64,000 nt of DNA, taken from Microbacterium sp. (lineage in GTDB: Bacteria > Actinomycetota > Actinomycetes > Actinomycetales > Microbacteriaceae). The stretch's first letter is position 1. Each line of letters starts with the position of its first letter. This document shows, piece after piece, positions 36,535 to 45,384 of this stretch. The DNA lies in the NCBI RefSeq assembly GCF_031179285.1, contig NZ_JAPSHY010000003.1, positions 1-64,000 of the forward strand, written 5' to 3'. The translations under genes and the position numbers were made by a program. The notes beneath the pieces were generated by a model. It had not been told where the DNA came from. It worked only from the letters and a program-made list of their open reading frames with translations, and ran no database searches.

Positions 36535-37613
36535 AGCGCATCCGCATCGACTCCACGATCATCGTCCTCGGCATCCTGATCCTCTCGCTCATCGTCGGCG
36601 CGATCCTCGTCGGCACCGTGGGGCGCAACTTCCTGAGCCCCGGCAACATCCGCGACATCCTCACGGGCATGAGCGTGCTCGGTCTCGTCGCGATCGGGCA
36701 GACCCTCGTCGTACTCGGCGCATCGCTCGATCTCTCGGTGACGTACGTCATCAGCCTGTCGAGCCTGTTGGCAGCGACCATCATGAACGGCAACCCGGCG
36801 AACATCCCCGCGGCAGTGGGGGTCACCCTGCTTGTCTGTGCGGGCATCGGTCTCGTCAACGGCCTCATCGTCACGGTGCTCAAGGTCAACGGGTTCATCG
36901 CGACGCTCGGCACAGGGCTCATCCTGCAGGGCATCCTGAACACGAACTTCGAGGGATCGGCGGGCAACGTCCCCTGGGAGTTCCAACTCATCGGTGCCAC
37001 CGGCGTCGGGCCGGTACCCGTCTCGACGATCATCATGATCGTGCTGGCAGTGCTCGTCTGGTTCCTGCTCAACCGCACGCGCACCGGTGCCCACCTCTAC
37101 GCGGTCGGCGGTGATCCCGAGATCGCGCGCCTGTCGGGCGTGCGCACCCGCCCGCCGCTCATCACCGCCCACGTGCTGTGCTCGGTGTTCGCGGGCCTCG
37201 CAGGTCTCCTCCTCGCCAGCCGGCTGGGGGTCGGCAGTCCCACGGTCGGGCAGCAGGGCGGCTACGCGCTGCTCTCGATCGCCGCGGTCGTGCTCGGCGG
37301 CACGCTCCTGCTCGGCGGGCGCGGTTCGATCTGGGGAAGCCTCGGCGGCGTCGCCATCCTCGCGGTCGTCGACAACGTCATGAGCGTCATGCAGGTGAAC
37401 CCGTTCCTGAAGGATGTCGTCCGCGGTGTCGTCATCGTCGCGGCGGTCGCGGTGTACAGCCGCCGGGCCATCGCTCTTCGCCGTCCGCGTTTCGGAGCCG
37501 GAGGCACGCGCACCGGGGGAGACGACGCCGCGAAGGCAGCCGAACCCGAGATGGCTGCGGCGGCGTCCCACCTCGCCGATACCACCACACCCGCGGAAGG
37601 AGGGCGCGCATGA
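36531..37613 (+). CDS. Sugar ABC transporter permease 1
   Basis: This 360-residue membrane protein of the RbsC/BPD_transp_2 family has about ten hydrophobic helices, starting STIIVLGILILSLIVGAILVG. It has the family segments MSVLGLVAIGQTLVVLGASLDLS, GLIVTVLKVNGFIATLGTGLI and AVVLGGTLLLGGRGS. The C-terminal ~40 residues are soluble. Start and stop overlap both neighbours by 4 nt. It pairs with a second, distinct permease, as in rhamnose or Lsr-type importers, rather than a homodimer as in ribose systems. Confidence 0.94.
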   Translation: MKRIRIDSTIIVLGILILSLIVGAILVGTVGRNFLSPGNIRDILTGMSVLGLVAIGQTLVVLGASLDLSVTYVISLSSLLAATIMNGNPANIPAAVGVTLLVCAGIGLVNGLIVTVLKVNGFIATLGTGLILQGILNTNFEGSAGNVPWEFQLIGATGVGPVPVSTIIMIVLAVLVWFLLNRTRTGAHLYAVGGDPEIARLSGVRTRPPLITAHVLCSVFAGLAGLLLASRLGVGSPTVGQQGGYALLSIAAVVLGGTLLLGGRGSIWGSLGGVAILAVVDNVMSVMQVNPFLKDVVRGVVIVAAVAVYSRRAIALRRPRFGAGGTRTGGDDAAKAAEPEMAAAASHLADTTTPAEGGRA

Positions 37614-38689
37614 ACGCGCTGCGTGCACTCGTCAGCCCGCGGGGAGCGGTGTTCCTGCTCCTCGTGCTCCTGCTCATCGCCGTGACCGTGCTGAACCCGA
37701 ATTTCGCCGAGCCCGGTCAGCTGATGCGCTTCATCCAGCGGGTGGCGCCGATCGCCATCGTCGCGATCGGTCAGTACTTCGTCATCATCGCCGGAGAGTT
37801 CGACCTGTCGCAGGGCTCGCTGATCACCGCGCAGGTGATCATCGCCGGCAACCTCGTGGGGCAGGACGACTCCCGCACGGTCCCCGTGCTGCTGCTCATG
37901 ATCGTCGTCGGAGTTGTCGTCGGTCTCGTCAACGGCGCCATCACGACGCTGCTGAAGGTGCCGTCCTTCATCGTCACGCTCGGCATGATGCTCGCCCTTC
38001 TCGGCGGCGTCATGTGGTGGACCGGAGGGGCGGCGACGGGCAACCCGGCCGACAGCTTCCGCGAGATCGGCCGCGGCGGCATCCGCGACGTTCCGCTTCT
38101 CGACTTCGTGCCGTGGGCCGTGTTCATCCTCATCGGCTGGCTCGCCCTCGGCATCTGGATCACGAAGCGTCCGCTCGGCAAGCTCCTCATCTCGGTCGGC
38201 GACAACGCCAGGGCCGTCGACTTCGCCGGCGCACGCAGCGCCTGGGTCACCACCCGCGCATTCGTGATCTCGTCGCTGTCCGCCACCGTCTCCGCCGTGC
38301 TGCTCGTCGGCTACGCCGGAGTGCACCCCTCGGTCGGGCGCGGGTACGAGTTCATCGCCATCACCGCGGTGGTCCTCGGCGGAGTGGTGCTGGGAGGTGG
38401 CCGCGGGTGGATCGTGGCCGCCGCCGCCGGCGCCTTCGCGCTCGAGGCCCTGTTCATGCTGCTGAACATCGCCGGCGTCCCGTCGACGCTCCGCGACGCC
38501 GTTCAGGGCGTCATCATCATCGCCGCCGTCGCCTACTCCGCCGTCGCCTTCCGGGCGCGGCGCAGGCGAGGCCCACAGACTTCTCCCGACCAGGGGAAGG
38601 AGCAGGTCCCGCCACCAGGCGAGCCGGCTCGACAGTCCGCGTCACCTGCCCTCGCCTCCGGGGGCCACACAGAAACCAGAGGAGATTAG
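37610..38689 (+). CDS. Sugar ABC transporter permease 2
   Basis: This 359-residue second permease of the same family includes FLLLVLLLIAVTVLNPNFAEPGQLM, VAPIAIVAIGQYFVIIAGEFDLSQGSL and FIAITAVVLGGVVLGGGRGWIV. A charged, disordered tail of ~45 residues (RARRRRGPQTSPDQGKEQV...) follows the last helix. It is translationally coupled to permease 1 and followed after 2 nt by the binding-protein ATG. Confidence 0.94.
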   Translation: MNALRALVSPRGAVFLLLVLLLIAVTVLNPNFAEPGQLMRFIQRVAPIAIVAIGQYFVIIAGEFDLSQGSLITAQVIIAGNLVGQDDSRTVPVLLLMIVVGVVVGLVNGAITTLLKVPSFIVTLGMMLALLGGVMWWTGGAATGNPADSFREIGRGGIRDVPLLDFVPWAVFILIGWLALGIWITKRPLGKLLISVGDNARAVDFAGARSAWVTTRAFVISSLSATVSAVLLVGYAGVHPSVGRGYEFIAITAVVLGGVVLGGGRGWIVAAAAGAFALEALFMLLNIAGVPSTLRDAVQGVIIIAAVAYSAVAFRARRRRGPQTSPDQGKEQVPPPGEPARQSASPALASGGHTETRGD

Positions 38690-38691
38690 CA

Positions 38692-39900
38692 ATGCGACGA
38701 TCAATGAAGATCGCCACCGCCGGGGTGGCTCTCTTCGGCCTCATCGCGCTCGCCGGGTGTACGACCGACCCGTCCGTCGCGCCGGTCGAGTCCGACAACC
38801 CCGACGAGACGGCCGAGACGACCGAGTGGTTCGATCAGGAGCTGTTCGACAAGCAGTTCGAAGAGCGGGGCGTCGAGCCGCAGGGTCCGGCGGATGAGCC
38901 GTACCTGCAGCACATCAACGCCGAGATGATCGACACGTCGGAGTTCGCCAGTGAAGGCGCCAAGAAGGCGTGCTTCGCGAACGCCTCGATCTCCAACCCG
39001 TGGCGTCAGACGGGCTGGATCACGATGAACGAGCAGCTGAAGGCGCTGCAGAGCGCGGGTGCGATCAGCGAGATGGAGACGCGCGACGCGCAGGACTCCG
39101 ACGACACGCAGATCGCCGACATCGACTACTTCATCTCCGAGGGCAACTGCGACGTCTTCCTCATCTCGCCCAACAGCACGGCGGCGATGACTCCGGCCGT
39201 CGAACGCGCATGCGAGACGGGAAAGCCCGTCATCGTGTTCGACCGCGGCGTGAACACCGACTGCCCCGTCACCTTCATCCACCCCATCGGTGGCTTCGCA
39301 TGGGGCATCGACACCGCTGAGTTCCTCATCGACAACCTCGAAGAGGGCGACAAGGTCGTGGCTCTGCGCATCCTCCCGGGTGTGGACGTGCTCGAGCACC
39401 GCTGGGCGGGCGCGAAGAAGCTCTTCGACGAGGCGGGCATCGAGGCCGTCGACCACTTCACGGGTGCCGACCCCGCCGAGATCAAGAGCATCATCGCCGA
39501 TGAGCTCGCCAAGGGCGACGTGCACGGCATCTGGATGGATGCCGGCGACGGCGCCGTCGCCGCGATCGAGGCGTTCGAGGACGCCGGTGCCGACTACCCG
39601 GTCATGACCGGGGAAGACGAGATGAGCTTCCTGCGCAAGTGGAAGGACACCGGGCTGACGGGTCTCGCTCCGGTGTACTCGAACTTCCAGTGGCGCACCC
39701 CGCTGCTCGCGGCGCAGAAGATCTTCGCCGGCGAAGAGGTGCCCAAGGAGTGGGTGCTGCCGCAGAAGCCGATCACCGAGGCCGAGCTCGACGACTACCT
39801 CACGGCCAACGACGGCATGCCCGACGGTCACTATGCGAAGTTCGGCGGGGAGAACCTTCCCGGTTACCCGACCGTCTGGCAGGACCGGCAGATCCCGTAA
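38692..39900 (+). CDS. Sugar-binding lipoprotein of the ABC transporter
   Basis: This 402-residue periplasmic-binding-protein-type lipoprotein has a signal peptide with lipobox LAGC (Cys23). A type I binding fold follows, with GAKKACFANASISNPWRQTGW, CDVFLISPNSTAAMTPAVERACETGKPVIVFDRGVN and GIWMDAGDGAVAAIEAFEDAG, typical of the RbsB/Peripla_BP_4 group. A strong AGAGGAG ribosome site precedes the ATG. It is anchored to the outer face of the membrane and delivers the sugar to the two permeases. The ligand is unknown. Confidence 0.93.
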   Translation: MRRSMKIATAGVALFGLIALAGCTTDPSVAPVESDNPDETAETTEWFDQELFDKQFEERGVEPQGPADEPYLQHINAEMIDTSEFASEGAKKACFANASISNPWRQTGWITMNEQLKALQSAGAISEMETRDAQDSDDTQIADIDYFISEGNCDVFLISPNSTAAMTPAVERACETGKPVIVFDRGVNTDCPVTFIHPIGGFAWGIDTAEFLIDNLEEGDKVVALRILPGVDVLEHRWAGAKKLFDEAGIEAVDHFTGADPAEIKSIIADELAKGDVHGIWMDAGDGAVAAIEAFEDAGADYPVMTGEDEMSFLRKWKDTGLTGLAPVYSNFQWRTPLLAAQKIFAGEEVPKEWVLPQKPITEAELDDYLTANDGMPDGHYAKFGGENLPGYPTVWQDRQIP

Positions 39901-39917
39901 CCGCCAGAGGCACATCT

Positions 39918-39960
39918 CGTCGCTCGACGACCGGGTCCTCGGCCCGGTCGTCGAGCGACG
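39918..39960 (+). terminator. Perfect 18-bp hairpin after the binding-protein gene
   Basis: Bases 39918-39935 are fully complementary to 39943-39960 around a 7-base loop, with no T tract. Placed between the binding-protein gene and the downstream isomerase genes, it probably stops most transcripts or protects the 3' end of the upper mRNA. This would keep the transport genes more abundant than the enzymes below. Confidence 0.65.
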
Positions 39961-39981
39961 CCCACCATACGAAGGAGCAGG

Positions 39982-40836
39982 ATGCCGCGCACGATCGCCG
40001 TGAACACATGGGTGTGGACGTCTCCGCTCACCGACGCAGCCCTCGGACCCCTTGCACGCAAGGCCGCCGATCTGGGATACACCGCGCTGGAGCTTCCGCT
40101 CGAGAACGTCGGCGACTGGGACCCGGCGGGAGTCCGTGCGGCCCTGGACGACCTGCGCCTCGGTGCGGTCGTGATCGGTGCGATGGGACCGCGGCGTTCG
40201 CTCCTCGCGCGCGCCGGCGACGTGGGCAGCACCCAGGAGTATCTGCGGGCGTGCATCGACGCCGCGCGGGTTCTCGGAGCCTCTGTCGTGGCCGGGCCGT
40301 TCTACGCACCGACAGGAGTGACCTGGCGGATGGATGCCGACGAGCGAGCGCTGATCGTCCGCGAACTGCGTGAGAACCTCGCGCCCCTCGCCGATGAGGC
40401 GGCCGAAAGCGGCATCACGCTCGCCGTCGAGCCGCTCAACCGCTACGAGACCAGCGTGCTGAACACGGTGGAGCAGAGCCTCGATGCGCTCGCCCCGTTG
40501 ATCGGGTCCGGGGTCGGGCTCGCCCTCGACACCTATCACCTCAACATCGAGGAGAAGAAGCCCGACGACGCGATCCGCGCCGCGGGCTCGGCGATCGCGC
40601 ACGTGCAGGTCTGCGGCAGCGACCGAGGTGCCGTCGGTGACGACCACACGGACTGGCCCGGCATCCTGCGCGCGCTCGATGACGCGGGTTACCGTGGAGC
40701 ACTCGGACTCGAGAGCTTCACCGGCGAGAACGCGACGATCGCCGTCGCAGCCTCCGTGTGGCGTCCTCTCGCCGAGACCCAGGATCTGCTGGCCGAGCGC
40801 AGCATCCGGGCACTGCGTTCGCTCGGCGCGGCATGA
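39982..40836 (+). CDS. Sugar phosphate isomerase/epimerase (TIM barrel)
   Basis: This 284-residue AP_endonuc_2-type TIM barrel resembles D-psicose/D-tagatose 3-epimerases. Landmarks are NTWVWTSPLTD near the start, the metal-ligand segments TLAVEPLNRYET and LALDTYHLNIEE, and GALGLESFTGEN. A divalent-metal isomerisation of a ketose or inositol-type compound is likely. The ATG has GAAGGAG seven bases upstream. It follows the transport genes and probably processes the same sugar. Confidence 0.87.
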   Translation: MPRTIAVNTWVWTSPLTDAALGPLARKAADLGYTALELPLENVGDWDPAGVRAALDDLRLGAVVIGAMGPRRSLLARAGDVGSTQEYLRACIDAARVLGASVVAGPFYAPTGVTWRMDADERALIVRELRENLAPLADEAAESGITLAVEPLNRYETSVLNTVEQSLDALAPLIGSGVGLALDTYHLNIEEKKPDDAIRAAGSAIAHVQVCGSDRGAVGDDHTDWPGILRALDDAGYRGALGLESFTGENATIAVAASVWRPLAETQDLLAERSIRALRSLGAA

Positions 40837-40870
40837 CGACGATCCGACCACTCGCAACGAGGAGCATCCG

Positions 40871-41878
40871 ATGAGCACGCACCCCGTCACTCTGTTCACC
40901 GGCCAGTGGGCCGATCTGCCGTTCGAAGAGGTGGCGCGCCTCGCCGCCGAATGGGGATATGACGGTCTCGAGGTCGCCGCCTCCGGCGACCACCTCGATC
41001 TGAAGCGCGCCGATGAGGACGATGCGTATGTCGCCTCGCGACGCGAGATCCTCGACCGTCACGGGCTCGAGATCTTCGCGATCTCGAACCACCTGGCGGG
41101 GCAGGCGGTGTGCGACGCGCCGATCGACTTCCGTCACCAGGCGATCCTCCGCGACTACGTCTGGGGCGACGGCGAAGCGGAAGGCGTCCGCCGGCGAGCC
41201 GCCGACGACATGAAGCGTGCGGCACGGGTCGCGCGCAAACTCGGCGTCGACACGGTCGTGGGCTTCACCGGCTCATCGATCTGGCCGTACGTCGCCATGT
41301 TCCCACCGGTGCCGGCATCGGTGATCGAGGGCGGGTTCGAGGACTTCGCCGCCCGCTGGAATCCGATCCTCGATGTCTTCGACGGTGAGGGAGTGCGTTT
41401 CGCGCACGAAGTGCACCCCGGCGAGATCGCGTACGACTACTGGAGCTCGGTACGGGCCCTCGAGGCGATCGATCACCGTGAGGCGTTCGGGTTCAACTGG
41501 GACCCCTCGCACATGATGTGGCAGAACATCGACCCGGTCGGCTTCATCTGGGACTTCAAGGAACGCATCTACCACGTCGACTGCAAAGACACTCGGATGC
41601 GACCGCAGAACGGCCGCGCCGGCGTTCTCGGATCCCACCTGCCATGGGGCGACCCGCGTCGCGGCTGGGATTTCGTCTCGACCGGTCACGGCGACGTGCC
41701 ATGGGAGGATTCCTTCCGCGCCCTCGAGGCGATCGGATACACCGGTCCCATCTCCATCGAGTGGGAGGACGCGGGGATGGACCGGTTGCACGGCGCCGCC
41801 GAGGCCGTCACGTTCGTCCGGTCACTCCTGTGGCCCGCGCCCGCAGCGTCGTTCGACGCCGCGTTCAGCAATCAGTGA
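40871..41878 (+). CDS. Second sugar phosphate isomerase/epimerase (TIM barrel)
   Basis: This 335-residue TIM-barrel protein is related to the previous one but longer. FTGQWADLPFEEVARLAAEWGYDGLEVAASGDHLDL opens the barrel. FAHEVHPGEIAYDYW, FGFNWDPSHMMWQNID and YHVDCKDTRMRP carry the likely metal and substrate residues. GDVPWEDSFRALEAIGYTGPISIEWED closes the fold. It starts 34 nt after the previous gene with a CAACGAGGAG site. It probably acts consecutively in the same sugar pathway. Confidence 0.88.
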   Translation: MSTHPVTLFTGQWADLPFEEVARLAAEWGYDGLEVAASGDHLDLKRADEDDAYVASRREILDRHGLEIFAISNHLAGQAVCDAPIDFRHQAILRDYVWGDGEAEGVRRRAADDMKRAARVARKLGVDTVVGFTGSSIWPYVAMFPPVPASVIEGGFEDFAARWNPILDVFDGEGVRFAHEVHPGEIAYDYWSSVRALEAIDHREAFGFNWDPSHMMWQNIDPVGFIWDFKERIYHVDCKDTRMRPQNGRAGVLGSHLPWGDPRRGWDFVSTGHGDVPWEDSFRALEAIGYTGPISIEWEDAGMDRLHGAAEAVTFVRSLLWPAPAASFDAAFSNQ

Positions 41879-41892
41879 TCGAGGAGGCGTCC

Positions 41893-42189
41893 ATGCCCAT
41901 TCAGCACACCGTGGTCTTCCGGCTCTCTCACGAGCCGGGATCCGTCGAGGAGCGACGATTCCTCGATGATGCACGGTCCGCGCTCTCCTCGATCCCCGGC
42001 GTCCACGAGTTCGCAGTCCGCCGTCAGGTGAGTGCCAAGAGCGGCCTGACCCACCAGTTCTCGATGGTCTTCGCGGACCATGCGGCCTACGACGCGTACG
42101 ACGCTCACCCGACGCATACCGCTTTCGTCCGGGATCGCTGGGTGCCCGAGGTCGCCGAGTTCCAGGAGTACGACTTCGAGGGGTGGTAG
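41893..42189 (+). CDS. Dabb (stress-responsive A/B barrel) domain protein
   Basis: This 98-residue dimeric alpha/beta-barrel-type protein has QHTVVFRLSHEPGS at the N-terminus, GVHEFAVRRQVS, and the closing YDAYDAHPTHTAFVRDRWVPEVAEF. Small Dabb proteins are common in sugar-catabolic operons but their reaction is rarely known. GAGGAGG lies six bases before the ATG. It ends the operon, and the convergent TetR stop begins at the next base. Confidence 0.85.
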   Translation: MPIQHTVVFRLSHEPGSVEERRFLDDARSALSSIPGVHEFAVRRQVSAKSGLTHQFSMVFADHAAYDAYDAHPTHTAFVRDRWVPEVAEFQEYDFEGW

Positions 42190-42798
42190 TCAGGCGGCGG
42201 TCGGCCGGAGCAGATTCTCCAGGAGCGCCAGAGCCTCGTGCTGCGGCGCGCTCGCGTCGAGCAGCCACTGCGTCTGCAGACCGTCGGAGGCGGCGATCAC
42301 GAGGGCGGCGACGGCCTCTGCGTCGACGTCGTCGCGGATCCGCCCGGCGCGCTGCTGCGTCCGCACGCGGGAGGCGAGTTGCTCGCGCAGCCGCGCGAAA
42401 CGGGCGGTGGCGAATGCGCGCGCAGCGGGATGGTCCTCTTCGAGTGCCGATGCGACCAGCGAGGAGTACAGCTGAACCAGCCCGGGGACCTGACGATTCG
42501 TCCGCGCGGATTCGATCATCATCTCGACCGGTGAGACATCCTGCGACGACTCGACCCGGCTGCGCCCTGCTTTCGAGCTTTCCTCATAGACAGCGACGAG
42601 CAGTTCTTCGAGCGAGCCGAAATAGTGGGTGAGCGCGGCATGGGTCACCCCGACCTCGCGCGCTATCGCCCGGAGACTGGTGCGATCGGCGCCCCGCCCT
42701 GCGAACACCTCGATCGCTCGGTCGAGGATCTCCTGCCGACGCGCGATTCCTTTGGCGTACGAACCGCGCTGTCGGGGGCGTTCTTCGTCGGCGGGCAT
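42190..42798 (-). CDS. TetR-family regulator
   Basis: This 202-residue protein has an N-terminal TetR helix-turn-helix (RRQEILDRAIEVFAGRGADRTSLRAIAREVGVTHAALTHYFGSLEELLVAVYEE). Its C-terminal helical ligand domain is of the TetR_C_6/BetI-like style (DDVDAEAVAALVIAASDGLQTQWLLD). It is divergent from the isomerase-dehydrogenase pair at 42.9-44.9 kb, which it most likely controls. The ATG is supported by a TAGACT hexamer 7 nt upstream. Confidence 0.9.
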   Translation of the reverse strand: MPADEERPRQRGSYAKGIARRQEILDRAIEVFAGRGADRTSLRAIAREVGVTHAALTHYFGSLEELLVAVYEESSKAGRSRVESSQDVSPVEMMIESARTNRQVPGLVQLYSSLVASALEEDHPAARAFATARFARLREQLASRVRTQQRAGRIRDDVDAEAVAALVIAASDGLQTQWLLDASAPQHEALALLENLLRPTAA

Positions 42799-42805
42799 GC
42801 GACAC

Positions 42806-42811
42806 AGTCTA
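42806..42811 (-). promoter_or_regulatory. -10 hexamer for leaderless tetR mRNA
   Basis: On the minus strand TAGACT ends 7 nt before the ATG at 42798. Confidence 0.5.
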
Positions 42812-42821
42812 GGCGATGAAA

Positions 42822-42837
42822 ACTTCCACTCGGAGGT
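42822..42837. promoter_or_regulatory. Candidate TetR operator
   Basis: ACTTCC (42822-42827) and GGAGGT (42832-42837) form a nearly perfect 16-bp palindrome with one mismatch and a 4-bp centre. It lies in the 111-bp divergent gap just upstream of the tetR -10 hexamer. Function is inferred. Confidence 0.35.
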
Positions 42838-42909
42838 ATTAGCTGCTAGCGTGCTGACACGCGGATGATCGTTCCGCCCATGTCATCGCCGACCGAAGGA
42901 GCACGACCG

Positions 42910-43716
42910 ATGCCGGTTCAGACTTCCCTCCAGCTGTTCACGATCAAAGACGAGCTGGAAGCCGATCTCGAGGGAGCGCTGGTCGCCGTCGCCGACCGCG
43001 GGTTCACGGCCGTCGAGCCCTACGACTTCGTGCGCCGGGCAGACCCCATGGCCGCCGCCCTCACCGCGGCCGGGCTCAGCGCGCCGTCCGGGCACGCGTT
43101 CCTGGCGTCGGAGTCGTTCGTGAACCCCGACGGAAGCGGCACGACGCTGCCGGTGCCCGGCCCCGCCGAGGTGTTCGCGGCCGCCAGAGCGCTGGGGATG
43201 ACCACGGTCATCGATCCCTACACGGAACCGGCTCGATGGGAGACCCGCGAGCAGATCTCCGAGACGGCACGGCTGCTCAACCGCGCCGCCGAGATCGGCG
43301 CCGGTGAAGGGGTGCGGGTCGGGTATCACAACCACGCGCACGAACTCGAAGCCGTCTTCGACGGCGTCACCGGCCTCGAAGTGCTCGCAGGCCTGCTCGA
43401 CGAAAGAGTCGTCCTCGAGGTCGACCTGTACTGGGTGGCACGCGCCGGGGTCGACCCGGTCGCCCTGCTGCAGCGCCTCGGTGACCGCGTGATCGCCGTG
43501 CACGCCAAGGACGGCACGCTCGACCCGGCGCTCGTCGATGCGTACCCGCCTGCGGACCAGGTGGTCGCGGGCGAGGGGTCCGTGCCGCTCATCGAGGCGA
43601 TCGCGGCCGCGCCGGCACTCGAACTCGCGATCGTCGAGTTCGACCACTACGACGGTGATCTCTTCGACGCGATCCAGCGAAGCCGGATCTTCCTCGACGA
43701 GAAGGTGGCCGGCTGA
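42910..43716 (+). CDS. Sugar phosphate isomerase/epimerase (TIM barrel)
   Basis: This 268-residue AP_endonuc_2-type TIM barrel includes QTSLQLFTIKDELEADLEGALVAVADRGFTAVEPYDF, VGYHNHAHELEAVFDG, VVLEVDLYWVARAGVDP and VIAVHAKDGTLDP. These carry the conserved His/Glu/Asp metal ligands. A CGAAGGAG site precedes the ATG. Its stop overlaps the start of the following dehydrogenase by one base, so the two are coupled. Substrate is unknown. Confidence 0.88.
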   Translation: MPVQTSLQLFTIKDELEADLEGALVAVADRGFTAVEPYDFVRRADPMAAALTAAGLSAPSGHAFLASESFVNPDGSGTTLPVPGPAEVFAAARALGMTTVIDPYTEPARWETREQISETARLLNRAAEIGAGEGVRVGYHNHAHELEAVFDGVTGLEVLAGLLDERVVLEVDLYWVARAGVDPVALLQRLGDRVIAVHAKDGTLDPALVDAYPPADQVVAGEGSVPLIEAIAAAPALELAIVEFDHYDGDLFDAIQRSRIFLDEKVAG

Positions 43717-44855
43717 TGCGGCTCGGAAACGGGCCGGTCGGCGTCGGCATCATCGGAGCGGGCAACATCAGCGACCAGTACCTGGAGAATCTCACCGCCT
43801 TCCCGGATGTGCGGGTGCTCGCCATCGCTGATCTCGTGCAGGAGCGCGCGAAGGCGCAGGCCGACAGGTACGGCGTTCCGCGCGCCGGGACGGTCGAGGC
43901 TCTGCTGGATGACCCAGAGATCGACATCGTCGTGAACCTCACGATCCCGGCGGTGCATGTCGAGGTCTCCCTGGCGATCATCGCCGCAGGCAAGCATGTC
44001 TGGACCGAGAAGCCCATCGGCGTGAACCGTGAGGAGTCGCGCCGGTTGCTCGAGGCGGCGGATGCCGCGGGCCTCAGAGTGGGTGTGGCACCCGACACGG
44101 TCCTCGGTCCCGGTGTGCAGACCGTGAAGCGGGCGATCGCTCGCGGTGACATCGGCCGCCCGCTGTTCGCGCAGACTACGTTCCAGTGGCAGGGTCCCGA
44201 GATCTTCCATCCGAATCCCGCGTTCCTCTATGCCAAGGGTGCTGGTCCGCTCCTGGACATGGGTCCGTACTACGTCGCGACGCTCGTGCACATCTTCGGG
44301 CCGGTGGCCGCTGTCGCAGCTCTCGGGCTGCGTGGCACTCCGACTCGCCGGGTGCAGGTCGGCGAGCTCGCAGGTCACGAGTTCCCGGTCGAGATCCCGT
44401 CGACCGTGAGCGTGCTGCTGGAGTTCGAGAACGGCGGCCAGGCGCAGAGCCTGTACAGCACCGACTCGCCCGTCGTCCGTCAGGGAATCGTCGAGATCAC
44501 CGGCACAGACGGCACGATCGTGGTGCCTGATCCGAACACGTTCGGCGGTGCGATCTCGATCACGCGTCCGCTGCGGCGGGCGTTCGTCCCTCCGGAGCCG
44601 GTCGAGCAGGAGATCATCGACGTCACGCAGGAAGGTGTGCTCTCGGGCCGGGGAGTGGGGCTTCTCGACATGGCGCGGTCGATCGCGGCCGGCCGGCCGC
44701 ACGTCGCCACGGGGGAGTTCGGGTTCCACGTGCTCGACACGCTCCTGTCCATCGAGGAGGCCGCGGAGGCCCGCAGCTTCATCGAGGTCGAGAGCACGCT
44801 CGATGAGGTGCGCTCGATCGACGCCGACTTCGATCCGCACGCGGCGACACTCTGA
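43716..44855 (+). CDS. Gfo/Idh/MocA-family oxidoreductase
   Basis: This 379-residue NAD(P)-dependent dehydrogenase has GVGIIGAGNISDQYLENL, then VVNLTIPAVHVEVSLAIIAAGKHVWTEKPIGVN with the E-K-P motif. The C-terminal substrate domain includes GAGPLLDMGPYYVATLVHIFGPV, which holds the DxxxxH-like catalytic segment. It forms a two-gene operon with the TIM-barrel isomerase under probable TetR control, and a hairpin terminator follows. Confidence 0.91.
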   Translation: MRLGNGPVGVGIIGAGNISDQYLENLTAFPDVRVLAIADLVQERAKAQADRYGVPRAGTVEALLDDPEIDIVVNLTIPAVHVEVSLAIIAAGKHVWTEKPIGVNREESRRLLEAADAAGLRVGVAPDTVLGPGVQTVKRAIARGDIGRPLFAQTTFQWQGPEIFHPNPAFLYAKGAGPLLDMGPYYVATLVHIFGPVAAVAALGLRGTPTRRVQVGELAGHEFPVEIPSTVSVLLEFENGGQAQSLYSTDSPVVRQGIVEITGTDGTIVVPDPNTFGGAISITRPLRRAFVPPEPVEQEIIDVTQEGVLSGRGVGLLDMARSIAAGRPHVATGEFGFHVLDTLLSIEEAAEARSFIEVESTLDEVRSIDADFDPHAATL

Positions 44856-44860
44856 GTGCG

Positions 44861-44899
44861 AGCACGTCGGAGCGGGCTGACGTCACGCTCCGACGTGCT
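44861..44899. terminator. Bidirectional terminator between converging genes
   Basis: A perfect 14-bp inverted repeat (44861-44874 with 44886-44899) has an 11-base loop. It follows the dehydrogenase gene and reaches into the last codons of the convergent UPF0303 gene. Confidence 0.7.
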
Positions 44900-45368
44900 G
44901 CTCGAGCACCTCGACCACGAGCGCGTGGTCGTCGGCCTGGGGCAGCCCCGACACGGTGATGCTGCCCACGACGCCCACACCGGCCACCGTCGCCGGGAAC
45001 GACCCGCCGTGCGCGGCGTAGGTCATGGCGTCGTTCCACGCGTACTCGAGGAAGTCCGCACCGTCACGTTCGTGAGCGAGGCCGACTCGATAGGAGCTCT
45101 GACCGAAACGTCGCACCACGTTCGCCTTGCGCTCTGCCCACATGTCGTTGTCGGCGGAGGTGCCAGGCAACGCGGCATGGAAGAGCACCTGGTCGCCGCG
45201 CACGATGCGTATCGTGATCGGCAGATCACGCACGCGCGCGGTGTCGACGAGGCGCGTTCCGATCGCCCAGGCATCGTCGAAGGTGAAGGTGGGCAGCACC
45301 AGTCGCTCCTCCTGAGCGCGGATGCCGTCGATCGTCGCGGTGATCCGCTCGATGTCCTCAGGCGTCAT
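44883..45368 (-). CDS. UPF0303/heme-degrading-domain-like protein
   Basis: This 161-residue protein of the UPF0303 family is related to GlcG/HbpS (DUF336). FDDAWAIGTRLVDTARVRDLPITIRIVRGDQVLFHAALPGTSADND, WAERKANVVRRFGQSSYRVGL and YAAHGGSFPATVAGVGVVGSITVSGLPQADDHALVVE cover the whole fold. The biochemical role is unsettled. It lies 16 nt after the NYN gene on the same strand, so it may be the last gene of that operon. Confidence 0.88.
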   Translation of the reverse strand: MTPEDIERITATIDGIRAQEERLVLPTFTFDDAWAIGTRLVDTARVRDLPITIRIVRGDQVLFHAALPGTSADNDMWAERKANVVRRFGQSSYRVGLAHERDGADFLEYAWNDAMTYAAHGGSFPATVAGVGVVGSITVSGLPQADDHALVVEVLEQHVGA

Positions 45369-45384
45369 GGCCGTCTCCGATTCG

